From Aselliscus stoliczkanus (lineage: Eukaryota > Chordata > Mammalia > Chiroptera > Hipposideridae), in contig CM066738.1 in assembly GCA_033961575.1 (NCBI GenBank), positions 91,027,478 to 91,091,477 on the forward strand: 64,000 nt of DNA, written 5' to 3'. Below are positions 22,504-33,330 of this stretch, one piece after another (the stretch's first letter is position 1; every line of letters begins with the position of its first letter). Under the pieces are notes generated by a model. That model did not search any database, was not told the origin of the DNA, and worked only from the letters and a program-made list of their open reading frames with translations. A program made the position numbers and the translations under genes.

Positions 22504-23345
22504 GGGCTGGCCAAGTGGCTCAGTTGGTTAAGAGTCGGCTTGGTTGGGAATATAATCAATGTTGTAAATATTTTTTAGGGGACCAGATGGACTCATGTCT
22601 TGTCAGGGAGACCACTTTGTGGATGGTGTAGAGGACTGACTACTGCACTGTACATCTGAAGCTGCCACTGAATAATATTAGATGTTAACTATAATTTAAC
22701 ACATATATAGTCATGGGATATGGAGTATAGTGTGGGAATGGAGTCAATGGAATTGTAATAGATATGTATGATATCAGGAGTAAGGGGGTAGTGGATGGGG
22801 GAGGGGGAGTCACTTAGTAAGGGGTGAAAAAGATAACTATTGCATTGTTTTGTACATCTGTAACTAATAATAATAATAATAATAATAATAAAAGAAAAAA
22901 AAAAGAGTTGGCTTGGGATTGCAAGCTCTGAGCAGCAGGGCCACCGATTCAGATCCCACATGAGCCAGTGATGCTGCACCCTCTATAACTAAGATGGTGA
23001 ACAACAACTCGACCTGGACCTGAGCTGCAGTGAGTGGCCTGCGCTGGCAAAGGCTGCAGTGGGCTGCCATAAGGTACCATGAGTAGCCGACAGTCAGCGT
23101 GAGCAGCCATCAGCTGGTTGAGTTGCCATGAGCCACTGTGAGTGGCCATCCAATGGCCGGAGACTGATCTGCCTCAGCCGGGATGAGAGCAATGATCACA
23201 ATAACAACATGGGCCAGTGAAGCGACATCCTCCACAACTAGACTGAAGAACCAAAGGACAGCAACTTATCTATTCCCCTTCCCCAATTCCCCAACGCTGT
23301 TACCCATTCCTCTCCCCCAATTCTGCAATAAAAAACTCTAAAAAA
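22504..23345 (+). mobile_element. Long tRNA-derived SINE split by an L1 fragment
   Basis: The SINE head is at 22504-22543 and the rest at 22904-23345. The outer duplication is AAAAGATATTCCT (22491-22503 and 23346-23358). The tail reads CAATTCTGCAATAAAAAACTC. Confidence 0.88.
22544..22903 (+). mobile_element. L1 3'-end fragment nested in the SINE
   Basis: It holds the L1 3' UTR text also found at 38340-38680 (GGGAATATAATCAATGTTG, TAGTCATGGGATATGGAG, TTGTTTTGTACATCTG) with a (TAA)n tail. The duplication within the SINE is AGAGTYGGCTTGG (22531-22543 and 22904-22916). Confidence 0.92.
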
Positions 23346-24167
23346 AAAAGATATTCCTTTGACCAAAAAGTTCACGAAAAGTCACTTAACAAGACAGGAA
23401 AGCCACATTGACAGGAATGCCCACTAGAACAGCCAAAATTAAAAAGTCAGTATTGAATGTAGGTGAGGAGGTTGAACTATCAGAACTTGTGCACTGCTTG
23501 ATGGGAGTGTAAAACTGGTACATCATTTTGAAAAATGACAATTTCTCAAAAAGCTAAACACACATACCCTATGACCCCAAGTTCTATTACTAAGCATTTT
23601 TTCACCTACTAAAATGAAAACATAAATCCACAACAAGATTAGTACAAGAATGTTCATAGGAGTTTTATTCATTGTAGCCAAAAACGGAAAATAATCCAAA
23701 TGTCTAACAATTGATGAATGATAAACAATTTGTGGTATATTCATATAATGGAATACTAATCACTAATAAAAATAAAGAACTACTGACACGTGAAACAACA
23801 TGCTTGAATCACAAAAACATTATACTAGTGAAAGATGCTAAACACAAAAAGTATTTACTGTATGACCCCCTTTATATGAAGTTCTAGAACAGGAAAGCAG
23901 TTCTAGGACAAATTTCTATGGTAAAAAAAAAAATCAAAAAAAAAATCATAAGAACAGCGATTGCCTAAGTTGGGGAGACACTGAGGGTGGACTGGGAAGA
24001 GCCATGAGGGAACTTCCTAAAATACGGAAATGCATACACTCGTGTGACCTACATTCCTATCAAGATCTTTCTACAAAGGTGTGGATTGTACAGATGGATG
24101 AAGTTTTCAAAGCTCATTGATCTGTGAGTTTCATCTCACATAAATTTCACCTCAAAAAAATTAAGAG

Positions 24168-24774
24168 GCGGGACCGACCGAGTGGCTCGTTGGTTAGGAG
24201 CTGGTTTGGTGGCTCAGTTGGTTAAGAGCTCGCTCAAGAATGCAAGCTGAGCTCTGAGCAACAGTGGTTCGATGCCAGCCCGAGCTGAGTTGCCGTTGAG
24301 CTGCCAACAGGTGGCAGGATGGCTCAGCTAAAAAAAAAAAAAAATGAAAGAAGGAGCTGGTTTGGGACGCCAGCTCTGAGCAGCGGGGCCCGGTTCAGAT
24401 CCCACATATGAGGGCCAGTGACACTGCCCTCTACAGCTAAGATGGTGAACAACAGCTCCAACTGGAGCTGGGCTGCTGTGGGTCGCTGGGGACAGCATAG
24501 CTGCAGCCTCTCCTGCAGTGGGCTGCCATAGGCTACAGTGAGTGGCCAGCAGCCGGTGTGAGCGCCGTGAGTCACCGTGAGTGGCCGTCCGGAGGCCGAC
24601 GACCAATCTGCCTCATTCAGGAAGAGCACAATGATAATACCAACATAGGCCAGTGAAGCAACGTCCTCCACAACTAGACTGAAGAACAAAACGACAGCAA
24701 CTTGTCTGTTCTCCTCCCCCAGTTCCCCGCTGTTCTCCTCCCCCAATTCCCCAATAAAATCTTTTTAAAAAAAT
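24168..24774 (+). mobile_element. Long tRNA-derived SINE split by a short SINE
   Basis: Head GGGACCGACCGAGTGGCTCG to 24209, then the remainder 24352-24774 ending CCCCAATAAAATCTTTTT plus A. It sits just after the 3' end of the old L1. Confidence 0.85.
24210..24351 (+). mobile_element. Truncated Rhin-type SINE ending GGATGGCTCAGCT plus A tail
   Basis: It lacks the first 10 or so head bases and stops at CAGGATGGCTCAGCT followed by poly(A). The duplication inside the host SINE is GGAGCTGGTTTGG (24197-24209 and about 24353-24365). Confidence 0.88.
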
Positions 24775-24784
24775 AAAAGCTGAT

Positions 24785-26400
24785 TAGGATTCAGAGGAAT
24801 AGTGAATGGGAGGGAGACCATCACTAGAAGGAATAAGAGCAGTTAAGCTGTGGAAATGGTCTTAGAGTCCTGTGTGAGGAGGGAAATGAAAAAGGGGTGC
24901 GCCAATCCAAGCCCACAGCAAACTTCCCAAAGACCCAGAATCTAAGGTTTGAAAACGCCCACATTATAAAGAGGTAAATAGCATTCAAGTTTGAATCAAT
25001 GGATTTGTATTTTAACCATTAAGCCACTTACATATTTAAGACAAAAAAAAAGGGCCAGATCCAGCCGTGAGCACATCTGTGACACACCCGGCAGATGTAT
25101 GAGCCAAAGAATAATAAAAACAGTCTTGTCTTGAGCACGCCAGCGGGCAAGGCAGCTCAGACCAGGTGGGGTGTGGGTTCAGAGAAGTCTACAATGAGCT
25201 GCCTGCCAGCTACCTCTCCCTAGCTCTAAAGATCGAGGCTGGTTTCACTCCCTCCATCAAGGCCCCGCCTTCCTGCCCAGCCAGGAGCTGAGTCCTCTGC
25301 CTAAGAAGCCCCTGAGAACTTGTTCCCAGGTTCCCTTTCCACCAAGTGGCCTCTGGCAGAAGGTGCAGAGGCAGACGGGAAGCACAGTGCCTGCAGCCTC
25401 CATGGGAATTACAGGTGCTGCCACGAGAGTATCCCCACATTTGGTTCTGTGAGGCATCTCACACCCACCCCATCATGATGTCTGCTACATAGAGTTTCTC
25501 CAGACATGGGCTCCAAGGACCACCTATGCCAGAATTAACTTGGTAAACATGCAGACCCTCTAGATCCCACCCAGACCTGCTGATTCTGAACCTGGGGTGG
25601 AGAAATTTCCACTTTTCACACTCCTTCCAAGCAACCATAATGCCATGTGAGAACTGCTGCCACAGTAATTACAGAAGGACAATCATGGCTCCTGCCTAGA
25701 GGAGCTAGCTACAGGAAGAAAGCAGGATACATGCACACGGAACTAGAGAACACAGCAGAATGGGGCAGGGACGGAGTGACCATTAGGAAAGGGCAAAGGA
25801 GAGGAGGGCAGAGAAGACTCTCCAAGGTTTGCATTTAATTTTAAATCTCTGATTCTGAGTGAACAATGCAAATTTTGATTGATGCCTTTGGAAGCACAGA
25901 GAGCCCCACAAGAATGGGGAGAAGGACCCTGACTTTGCATTACATACAAAGACTGTGTTTGACCCCTGGGCATATGATGCAAAAGTATGTTGCACTTTGC
26001 ATTAAAGGACCATAAAATGTTCCACAAATGCAGCGAGACAAGAACAATTTCCATTTTACAGCTAAAGGAAAATAAGACACTAGGAAGAGAAGTTCTCCTT
26101 ATCACTGCTTCAGACCACAATGAAAGAACTCAACTCTTCAACCAACAATATTATCCAAATCTCTGTTATTTATTAAAAGCTATACTGCAACAGTAGACTT
26201 GGGATAAAGACCAAGGACTTCATTTTTCCTCCCTATGCTCTCAACCTTGATCTTTCTTTCCTACTTACTTTCCTACCTCTTTCACCCAAAGAGGTAAAAC
26301 CAAATGGATCAAACTCACCTTATCTGCAAATTAATAGTTGTCAATTAATATTAACAATTAGGTCTAATACACATTGAATACTTGGGGTATTCCAAACAAC
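24785..26400. other. Unique intron 1 sequence with one MER5-like fragment
   Basis: No exon. GC-rich 25200-25450 carries minus-strand frames of 76 and 66 codons without resemblance to a known protein. Confidence 0.5.
25500..25665. repeat. MER5-like hAT remnant
   Basis: GGCTCCAAGGACCACCTATG, then AGATCCCACCCAGACCTGCT and GATTCTGAACCTGGGGTGG follow the order of MER5-type elements; degraded. Confidence 0.5.
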
Positions 26401-26410
26401 ATACCAACTA

Positions 26411-26492
26411 TTGGGTTGTTGGAAAAGTCATGACGTATTCTTTTCTATGTTTCTCATTGCAAAAATGCATCATGACTTTTCCGACAACCCAA
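26411..26492. mobile_element. Mariner MITE, 82-bp palindrome
   Basis: TTGGGTTGTTGGAAAAGTCA at the left is repeated inverted at the right with one difference in the first 23 positions. TA flanks both ends (26409-26410, 26493-26494), as expected for Tc1/mariner. It resembles MADE1-like MITEs in size and design. Confidence 0.88.
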
Positions 26493-26514
26493 TATTTTAC
26501 ATAAAATATCTTGT

Positions 26515-26611
26515 TTAATTCTTATAACAATCTTATGACAAAGGTATCATTATTATCTTCATTTTATAGGACAGAAAACTGAGGATCAATAATTTGTATT
26601 CTAAGACAGAC
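26515..26611 (-). repeat. MIR SINE fragment
   Basis: TTGTTTAATTCTTATAACAA, then CTTCATTTTATAGGACAG and AAACTGAGGATC are the MIR 3' half in reverse. Confidence 0.75.
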
Positions 26612-26627
26612 TAAAGTCTGTATTCTT

Positions 26628-26804
26628 TTTTTTTTTTTTGGTGGTTCAATGAATGTGTTTATTTAATTTTAATGTACTGCCAAATTACTCTCCAAAAAAT
26701 GTTGTAATAATTTTTATGCTCATCAACAATGTACAAACATGATTTTTTACCTATTGTAATGAGGCTTATTCCTTTACTTTTCTTTTTTATTAACCCTTAA
26801 AGTG
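26628..26804 (-). mobile_element. Retrocopy ending at an internal AATAAA
   Basis: A 177-bp insert begins with poly(T) (minus-strand poly(A), 26628-26639) and is framed by a perfect 16-bp duplication TAAAGTCTGTATTCTT (26612-26627 and 26805-26820). Its body looks like old L1 text, and its 3' end lies about 20 bp after AATAAA (26663-26658), not at the L1 terminus. Confidence 0.8.
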
Positions 26805-26924
26805 TAAAGTCTGTATTCTTAAACCACTCAAACACACAGCTTCTCTTATTGGAGGACAAGGACCATATCTAACTTTTCATCAGTCCATTTTCCTGCAATT
26901 CAAAATGGGACACACCCAGGCTTT

Positions 26925-27090
26925 AAGCCAGGCTAGGTTTGAGTCCCAGTTCTGCCATACCTAAACTATGTGACTTTGAGTTAACAGCTCCACCTCTCTT
27001 AGTGCTAATTTACTAGACTGTAAAATGGAAATTACTGGAAGGATAAAAAGAGATCATGTGCTTTGAGTTGGTCAAATGCTTCACAAACTA
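26925..27090 (+). repeat. MIR SINE
   Basis: GTTTGAGTCCCAGTTCTGCC and TAGACTGTAAAATGGAAATT match MIR. Confidence 0.8.
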
Positions 27091-27157
27091 AACAAATTAC
27101 AGAAGATGCATTCGAAATTTTCAAGATCAGGCCACATAAGCAAAGAGGTCTATGTGT

Positions 27158-27347
27158 GGGGGTGACCAGTTAGCTCAGTTAGTTAGAGTGTAGTGCTGAT
27201 AACAGCAAGATTGCTGGTTTGATCCCCACATGGGCCACTGTGAGCTGCACCCTCCCTAAAAGACTCAACTATGTCATTGTAGCATGAAAGCAATGTATAA
27301 CCAATGACCATGGCTGCTCCCCAATAAAATTTTTTTTAAAAAAAGAA
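27158..27347 (+). mobile_element. VES-like bat SINE
   Basis: GGGGTGACCAGTTAGCTCAG (A box), GGTTTGATCCCCACATGGG (B box), tail CCCCAATAAAATTTTTTT. The duplication is CTATGTGT. Confidence 0.85.
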
Positions 27348-27359
27348 CTATGTGTTTAG

Positions 27360-28585
27360 ACCATGGGAATCTCTTAATTGAAAGCAGGTAACAAGACAAC
27401 AGTGAAATAAAAGTAGCCTGTTAGCTACTCAAAAATAAGTATGTTGTCATCTGAGGAAGCAGCTGGAAATGTGTCAGAGATGCCTCAGCAAAGAATATGG
27501 AAACTGCCAGCAGTGTTTTCAGACATGTTTACCTAAGCCTAAAGTCAAACTCACTACCATGGTTGTGTCCCTAAGCCTTCTCTATGTTGTGAAGGCAAGA
27601 ATGAAACCCCACGGCAGGTCCCACTCCAGCCTTGTTCTACAAGCCCAGTGTGCCTTCTCACCTCCTACAGCCCTCACTCAGACACCACAGCTCTGTCTAG
27701 CCTGGATCCACATTTGACATTTTCACATGTCTAAATGTCCCTCTTATCAAGTCAGCAGGTAAATTAAAAAGGCTACTCTACTCAAAGCAAAAGTAAAATC
27801 TGAGAAAGTAACGGTGCAGTGCAAAATTCTCTGTTAGAAAAAAATAATGACTAGACGGCTGTGCATCAAAATGATGAAAGCATTTCTCTTCTTAGCATGT
27901 TTCTCTATTTTCTAAATATTCTATGATACACTTATATTCCTTTATAATCTGAAGTCTTTCTTCCTACCTTCATCCCTTAAAGATGGCACACTGAAGTCTT
28001 TTCTTTCTCTCTCATTTGTGCCCAGGTCCCATTACAATAACAAAAGACCCACAGCAACCACAGAAAATAGGGGCGGGCCCCACGAAGAAGCTAGAGATTT
28101 GTAGAAATTTCTGTAACAGAAAAAGCAGATGGGACTAGAAGGACAGAAGTTGAAAGCCATTGTTTCGACCCACAAAAAAAAAAAAAAAAAAAAAAAAAAT
28201 CAAGAAATTTCCCAAACTTTCCCAACAAAACCCTAGAAAACTGAGCTCAACTCAGCAGGGACTGAAATTGAAGCAGTCGTTTCAGTTCAGAGACATGGGG
28301 AGGGTGTTTGCAGGATACCGGGAACCCAGCCAGTGCCTTGCCCCACTACGGGTGGAAACAGAGCAGCTGATTCTGACATTTGTGCCAAAGCACCAGTTGG
28401 TGGGGACTCCACCCTGCAGCAGGCCCCTAGACAGAACATGAAGACCAGAGCTGTCCCTACGCACTGCCAAAGCTCGCACAGTGAAAACAGAAAGGAAAAA
28501 AAACAAAAAAAAACAGTTCTAAAGTCCTGTAAATGCCCTTCACTTCCAGGGTAACACCTTTCCCATTTTCTCACTCCAGACAGGG
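27360..28585. other. Intron 1 sequence, unassigned, with a long poly(A) run
   Basis: No exon or named repeat was recognised. A run of about 28 A lies at 28172-28199. 28200-28560 is moderately GC-rich with overlapping frames on both strands and no resemblance to a known protein. Confidence 0.4.
28172..28199. repeat. Long poly(A) run
   Basis: Uninterrupted A run, without a recognisable retroposon body upstream. Confidence 0.9.
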
Positions 28586-28589
28586 GCAA

Positions 28590-29370
28590 AAATATCAGAA
28601 ATTGTCATTATTTCTAGATGATACCAGTATCCAGTTAGAAAACCAGAGATATAAAATAAAGAGCTAGGAAGTTAATTTTTTTTTAAGTAATAGGTTTCTT
28701 ATAAGTCAATAACCATTAAAAGTGTAATTTGAAATACAAAGTCCTATTCACAGTGCCAACAAAACCTATAAAACACCTAGGAAAAAGTTTTTTTTGAAAG
28801 AAAACTATACAATATTACAAAAAAACACAAAGATCTCAATACATCTAGAAATATATCCTAGTCCAAGATGGGAAAATTCAATGTTGGAAAGACTCCATTG
28901 TCCCCAAGTAAACTTATAAAGCTAAAATTATTTCAATCAAAATAAAAATCCTAATGGGGGTTCTTTTTAAATTTAACTTCATTCTAAAGCCCACCTAGAA
29001 AAGTGGGTAAATGAAAGTAACCCATAAAATGTTGAAAAAGTAATTAATGAATGAGGACTTACCCTACCATATAAAAAAAGTATAGAGTAACCTAAAAGTT
29101 TTAAAGTATGCTGCTGAGGTAAATAAAACACAAACAAAAGTCCAGAAATGGCCTTATGTACATATGGGGATTTAATATATGATAAAGAAAGTATTCAAAA
29201 CCAGAAAGCAGATGCCTCATTCAATAAATGGTATTATGACAATGACTGTCCATTTTGCCAAAAACTAAATATAGAGCCCTTTCTAGCATCATAGTCTAAA
29301 ATAAATCTCTGATGAATTCAAAGTCTAAACATGGAAATCAGAAACATGTGAGAAGAAAATACAGAATATC

Positions 29371-29414
<44 letters not shown>

Positions 29415-29485
29415 TTAATTGAGGGAAGAGATTTTTCTAAGTATGACTCCAAACTTACAAGACAGAAGACTAACATATCACCTAT
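28590..29485 (+). mobile_element. Old L1 ORF2 fragment
   Basis: CAGTGCCAACAAAACCTAT, ACTCCATTGTCCCCAAG and ATTCAATAAATGGTATTATG are L1 ORF2 motifs in order, with many stops. Interrupted by (TA)n. Confidence 0.75.
29371..29411. repeat. (TA)n microsatellite
   Basis: About 20 TA units, in old L1 text. Confidence 0.95.
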
Positions 29486-29795
29486 TCTGAAAAATGCACT
29501 ATCAAAATTAACCCCGTTTGAGATAGAAAGCTTCAACAGGCCAATGTCCATAGAAAAAACAGAGAAAGTAATCAAGGAGCAGAAAAAAACAACAGGACTG
29601 GATGTTTTCACAGGAGGATGGAATTCTACCAAACCTTCAGAGGAGAAAAGATGGTACTAAGGTCCATAAACTGATTGGAAAGGAAAGAAAATGTCTTAAA
29701 GCAAGTATAACTCAATACTTAAACTGGATAGAGTATAAAATAGAAAAGTTACAGACCAATATCACTTATCAATATTAGTTAAAAAGTGCTGAATA

Positions 29796-29957
29796 GGGGT
29801 TCTGGTTAGCTCAGGTGGTTAGAGTGCAGGCTTATAACACCAAGATTGCCGGTTCGATTCCCACATGGGCCACAGAGCTGTGCCCTTCACAACTAGATTG
29901 AAACAACTGTGAACTTGACTTGGAGCTGATGGATCCTGGAAAAACACACTGTTCCTC
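29796..29957 (+). mobile_element. VES-like bat SINE
   Basis: TTAGCTCAGGTGGTTAGAG (A box), GCCGGTTCGATTCCCACATG (B box), then CTTGGAGCTGATGGATCC and a CTCAAAAAG tail. The duplication is AAAAAGTGYTRAATA. Confidence 0.9.
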
Positions 29958-30136
29958 AAAAAGTGTTAAATAAAATATTAGCAAAAGGAATCCAATGCCA
30001 TACTGAGAATACACCATGAGTAGGTGGGATTTATTCCAGGAATGCAAAACTGGTTCGATATTAGGATATTCCTTAACCTAACAAACGATTTTAAGAAATC
30101 TAAGAGAAAAAAATCATGATTTTTCTCCATGGATGC

Positions 30137-30608
30137 CTGTGGTAGGCTGAATAATATACCTTAAAGGTCTTAATTCCTGGACACCATGAACTTTATCTTA
30201 TAAGGAAAAATAGTCTTTGTAGATGTGATTAAGTTAAGGATACTGAAATGGGGAGATTATCCTGGGTTATCTGGGTGGGCTCTCAATGCAATCACAAATG
30301 TTCTTGTAAGAGGGAAGCAGAAGGAGATTTAACACAGAAGAGGAAAAGGCATGCGAGCGACCACAGAGGAAACACTGGAGTGATGTGGCCACAAGCCAAG
30401 AAATGCCAGCGGCCACCAGAAGCTGGAAAAAACAAGGACTAGGTTGTCCCCTAGAGTCTCCAGAGGGAGCACAGTCTGACTGCCACCTTGATTTCATTCT
30501 CATTATTTTGAACTTTTGGCCTTCAGAACTGTGAGAGACTAAATTTCTGTTATTTTAAGCCACCCAGTTTGTGGTAATTTATTACAGCAGACACAGGAAA
30601 GTAATGCA
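30137..30608 (+). mobile_element. MLT1-type LTR (ERVL-MaLR), near complete
   Basis: GTAGGCTGAATAATATACC start, GTAGATGTGATTAAGTTAAG, GGCCACCAGAAGCTGGAAA, CAGAACTGTGAGAGACTAAA and TTAAGCCACCCAGTTTGTGG follow the MLT1 order. The interrupted L1 text resumes after it. The minus- and plus-strand frames at 30248-30503 are within it. Confidence 0.85.
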
Positions 30609-30710
30609 AGGCCAAAGAAAACCTTTGCTAGTATTCAACACCCATTCTGGATTTTAAAAGAAACTCAAGAACATAGGAACTGATGGTACTTTCTTAAGGT
30701 GATTAAAATA

Positions 30711-31075
30711 TACCAGCAGTGCCAAAATAATGTAAACAAGGGACACTTTGGTCAATGTTGCTCAAGCAGTAGTTTGTGGTAATTAAAAAAGTGTCTGGAT
30801 ATTGGGCCGGCTGAGTGGCGCAGTGGTTAAGCGCTGGCTTGGGAAGCCAGCAGCCCCGGTTCGGTCCCACATATGAGGGCCAGTGACACTGCCCTCAAAA
30901 AAAAAAAAGTGTCTGGATATTAATGGTAACCACTTTGAGAACCTCTTGTAATTGCAGAGGTCAAACGTGACTTGTATTCCTTTTTCATTATAGGTATATA
31001 CTGAGTATTACAATTTTAATACAGTTTTCCTTTCTTAAAATGCACATACATTTTTTTTGGCACCCTCTGTATATA
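30711..31075. mobile_element. TA-flanked non-autonomous DNA transposon
   Basis: The left end CAGCAGTGCCAAAATAATGT and the right end, read in reverse, CAGAGGGTGCCAAAAAAAAT, form inverted repeats beside TA dinucleotides. It splits L1 text and is itself split by a short SINE. The family is probably Tc1/mariner-like; I cannot name it. Confidence 0.6.
30804..30902 (+). mobile_element. Short tRNA-derived SINE (GCCCTC class)
   Basis: Clean copy with anticodon arm CTGGCTTGGGAAGCCAG. Perfect 18-19 bp duplication AAAAAGTGTCTGGATATT. Confidence 0.95.
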
Positions 31076-31390
31076 TACTTCATGCCTAAAGCAGTACCTT
31101 ACTTAAAGGAAGAACATCAGAGGCATTTGCAGTGGTTGGGAAACAAGGCAAGAATGCCCTATCTCCACTACTTTATACTAGAGGTATTAACCAATGCAAT
31201 ATGAGAAGATAAATCAATTAGAAGCCTAAGAGTTGGAAAATAAATAAAACCATCTCTACTTGCAGATGATACAATACAAATGGAAAGATATTCTTTGTTC
31301 TTAGATAGGATGACTCAATGTCATTGAAATGTCAGTTCTTAGTTAAGTTATAAAGGTAATGCTATCCCCATAAAAATGCCAACAAGCTAT

Positions 31391-31497
31391 TTTTTTTTTT
31401 TGAGGGCAGTGTCACTGGCCCTCACAATTGGGACCCGAACCGGGGCCGCTGGCTTCCCAAGCCAGCGCTTAACTACCGCGCCACTCGGCCGGCTCCC
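31391..31497 (-). mobile_element. Short tRNA-derived SINE (GCCCTC class)
   Basis: Poly(T), GAGGGCAGTGTCACTGGCCC, GGCTTCCCAAGCCAGCGC. The duplication is CAACAAGCTATTTTTT on both sides. Confidence 0.95.
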
Positions 31498-32954
31498 CAA
31501 CAAGCTATTTTTTTTATGTAATTAAACAAAGTTTATATGGAAAACATAGAAATGCAAAAATAGCCAGGAAAATACTAAAAAGAAAAGTTATAAGGGAAGG
31601 AGGCCTTACCAGATATTTAAACATGTTATAATTTCTCCATAATTAAAACAATGTGGGATTGGTGCATAAATTTTCAAACAGACTAATGGAATAGAATATG
31701 AAGTCCAGAAATAGACCCAACTATGCATGGAAATTTAATATATGCTAAAGGTAGCATTTCACATCACTGGGAAAAAAATGTACTTTTTCATAAGTGGTGC
31801 TGGGACAACTGTTAGCCATTTATAAAATGATAAAAATTGATCCAAACTCCATACCATACACAAGAATAAATCCAATAAATGGATCAGAGAACTAAATGTA
31901 AAAACATGAAAGGTGATCACTTTGTAAGGTATATAAATGTCTAATCACTATGCCGTACACATGAAACTAATATTGTACATCAACTGCAATTGAAAATTTA
32001 ATTTTTAAAAAATATTTTAAAAATTTAAAAAGTGAAAGGTAAAATCTAAAACAAAACAAAAACAAAATCCTGAAACCATACAAGTAACTGGAAGTAAACA
32101 TTCAAAAAAGGCTTTGTAACTATGACTTAAAATCCAAGTGCAATAAAAGAGATTCATAGATTTGACCACCTAGGAATAAAATCTTTTTCATAGCAAAAAT
32201 AATAACAACATAAAAAGACAACTGACAAAGAGAAAATACTTGCAACAAAATCACAGCTAATATCCCTGACATATAAATAATGCTTCAAATTTGATGGAAA
32301 AGGACCAAAAAAGGGCAAGAGATATGAAAAAGATGATTGTGTATATCTGTTCCCTAAATATATAGAAAGATATACAGCCTCACCCATAAAAAGGAGAAAA
32401 GCAAATGAAAACTTAACTGAGATGCCACATCTCACCCAACAGAATTGCAAAATTTACAACTATGACAACACAGTTGTTGACCAACTGTGGGAAGCAACCA
32501 CTCTCCTATAGTGCTGGTGAGAATGAAAATTGGTTCAAACGTTAGGAGAGGGAATTCAACAATATCTCAACAAACCACATGTGTTTACCTTCTGATCCAG
32601 CTATCCCACTTCTAGGAACTTCCCACTTCTTACCCTGAAGATATAACCCTAACAAAACCAAACACATATGCACAGGTTATTCATAGCAGTACTGTTTATA
32701 GTTGGAAAATTTTGGAAAGAATCTAAATACTCACACATAAGGGAGTGTCTGATAAACTGTGGCACATCCATGCAATGGAGTTCTGTGCACCTATAAAAAA
32801 AAATGAGGACTATCTCTAATGATATGGGGTGATTTCCAGTCTACATTTTACAGTGGAAAAAAAAGCAAAGGGCAAAAGGGTAACAGCCATGTGGCCATGA
32901 AGTCTGGAAATGCAGGCAAATATATACATAATAAATGATTTATTGTTATTTGTA

Positions 32955-33330
32955 ATGTTATTAACATTACAAAACATGTTCAGTGACATCATATGATCTG
33001 TTTGGTGTGTTGTCCTTGATTAGCAATGCATAGTCGAATGCATTCGGCAAAACAGCTACAAACATGGCTCATTAATGCAGCATTTCCATCAACCCTGCAC
33101 ATGCATCTTTGATGCATTGCTCCAGGGATTCATCTTTCTGCTTTTCATTGAATAAACCTATGCCACTAGTATGCCCCAGAAGTAATCAAAGTTCAGTTCT
33201 AAAATATAAAACAACAATACACATGTTTTCAGACTTTGCAGTCATTCTGTACAGTATACTATACAGTATAGTATACTACCATTTGTATAAGAAGAGAAAA
33301 AGAAAATATATATTTATCTGCTCACTTGTG
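32955..33330. other. Unassigned insert within the old L1, with a palindrome
   Basis: L1 text stops near 32950 and resumes near 33330. Between them is sequence I cannot assign, including a 23-bp near-perfect palindrome at 33254-33276 (GTATACTATAC-A-GTATAGTATAC). It may be a decayed DNA transposon. Confidence 0.35.

Larger units (their letters stand above)
20380..24165 (+). mobile_element. Old L1 (L1M type), ORF2 3' part, heavily interrupted
   Basis: Pieces in order match L1 ORF2 and its 3' end: a GGAAGTTTATAGCTCTACAC region (20468), ACTTAATGGTGAAAGACTG (20780), CAACAAAGGTGCCAAAAC (21864), GGACTTGTATCCAGAAT (22250) and TGTTCATAGGAGTTTTATTC (23652). Stops and frameshifts abound, so it is inactive. 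Four SINE insertions split it. The text between 20640 and 20780 skips part of ORF2. Confidence 0.8.

Noticed and set aside
24324..24746. 140-codon and similar frames in SINEs (also 4080-4433, 7378-7776, 19055-19475, 46133-46575)
   Set aside because: They recur with the same amino-acid pattern wherever a long SINE occurs, on the antisense strand of the element. They are repeat translations.
25210..25457. Overlapping minus-strand frames of 76 and 66 codons in GC-rich text
   Set aside because: No recognisable domain, no splice context, two frames compete, and the region lies within PSTPIP2 intron 1.
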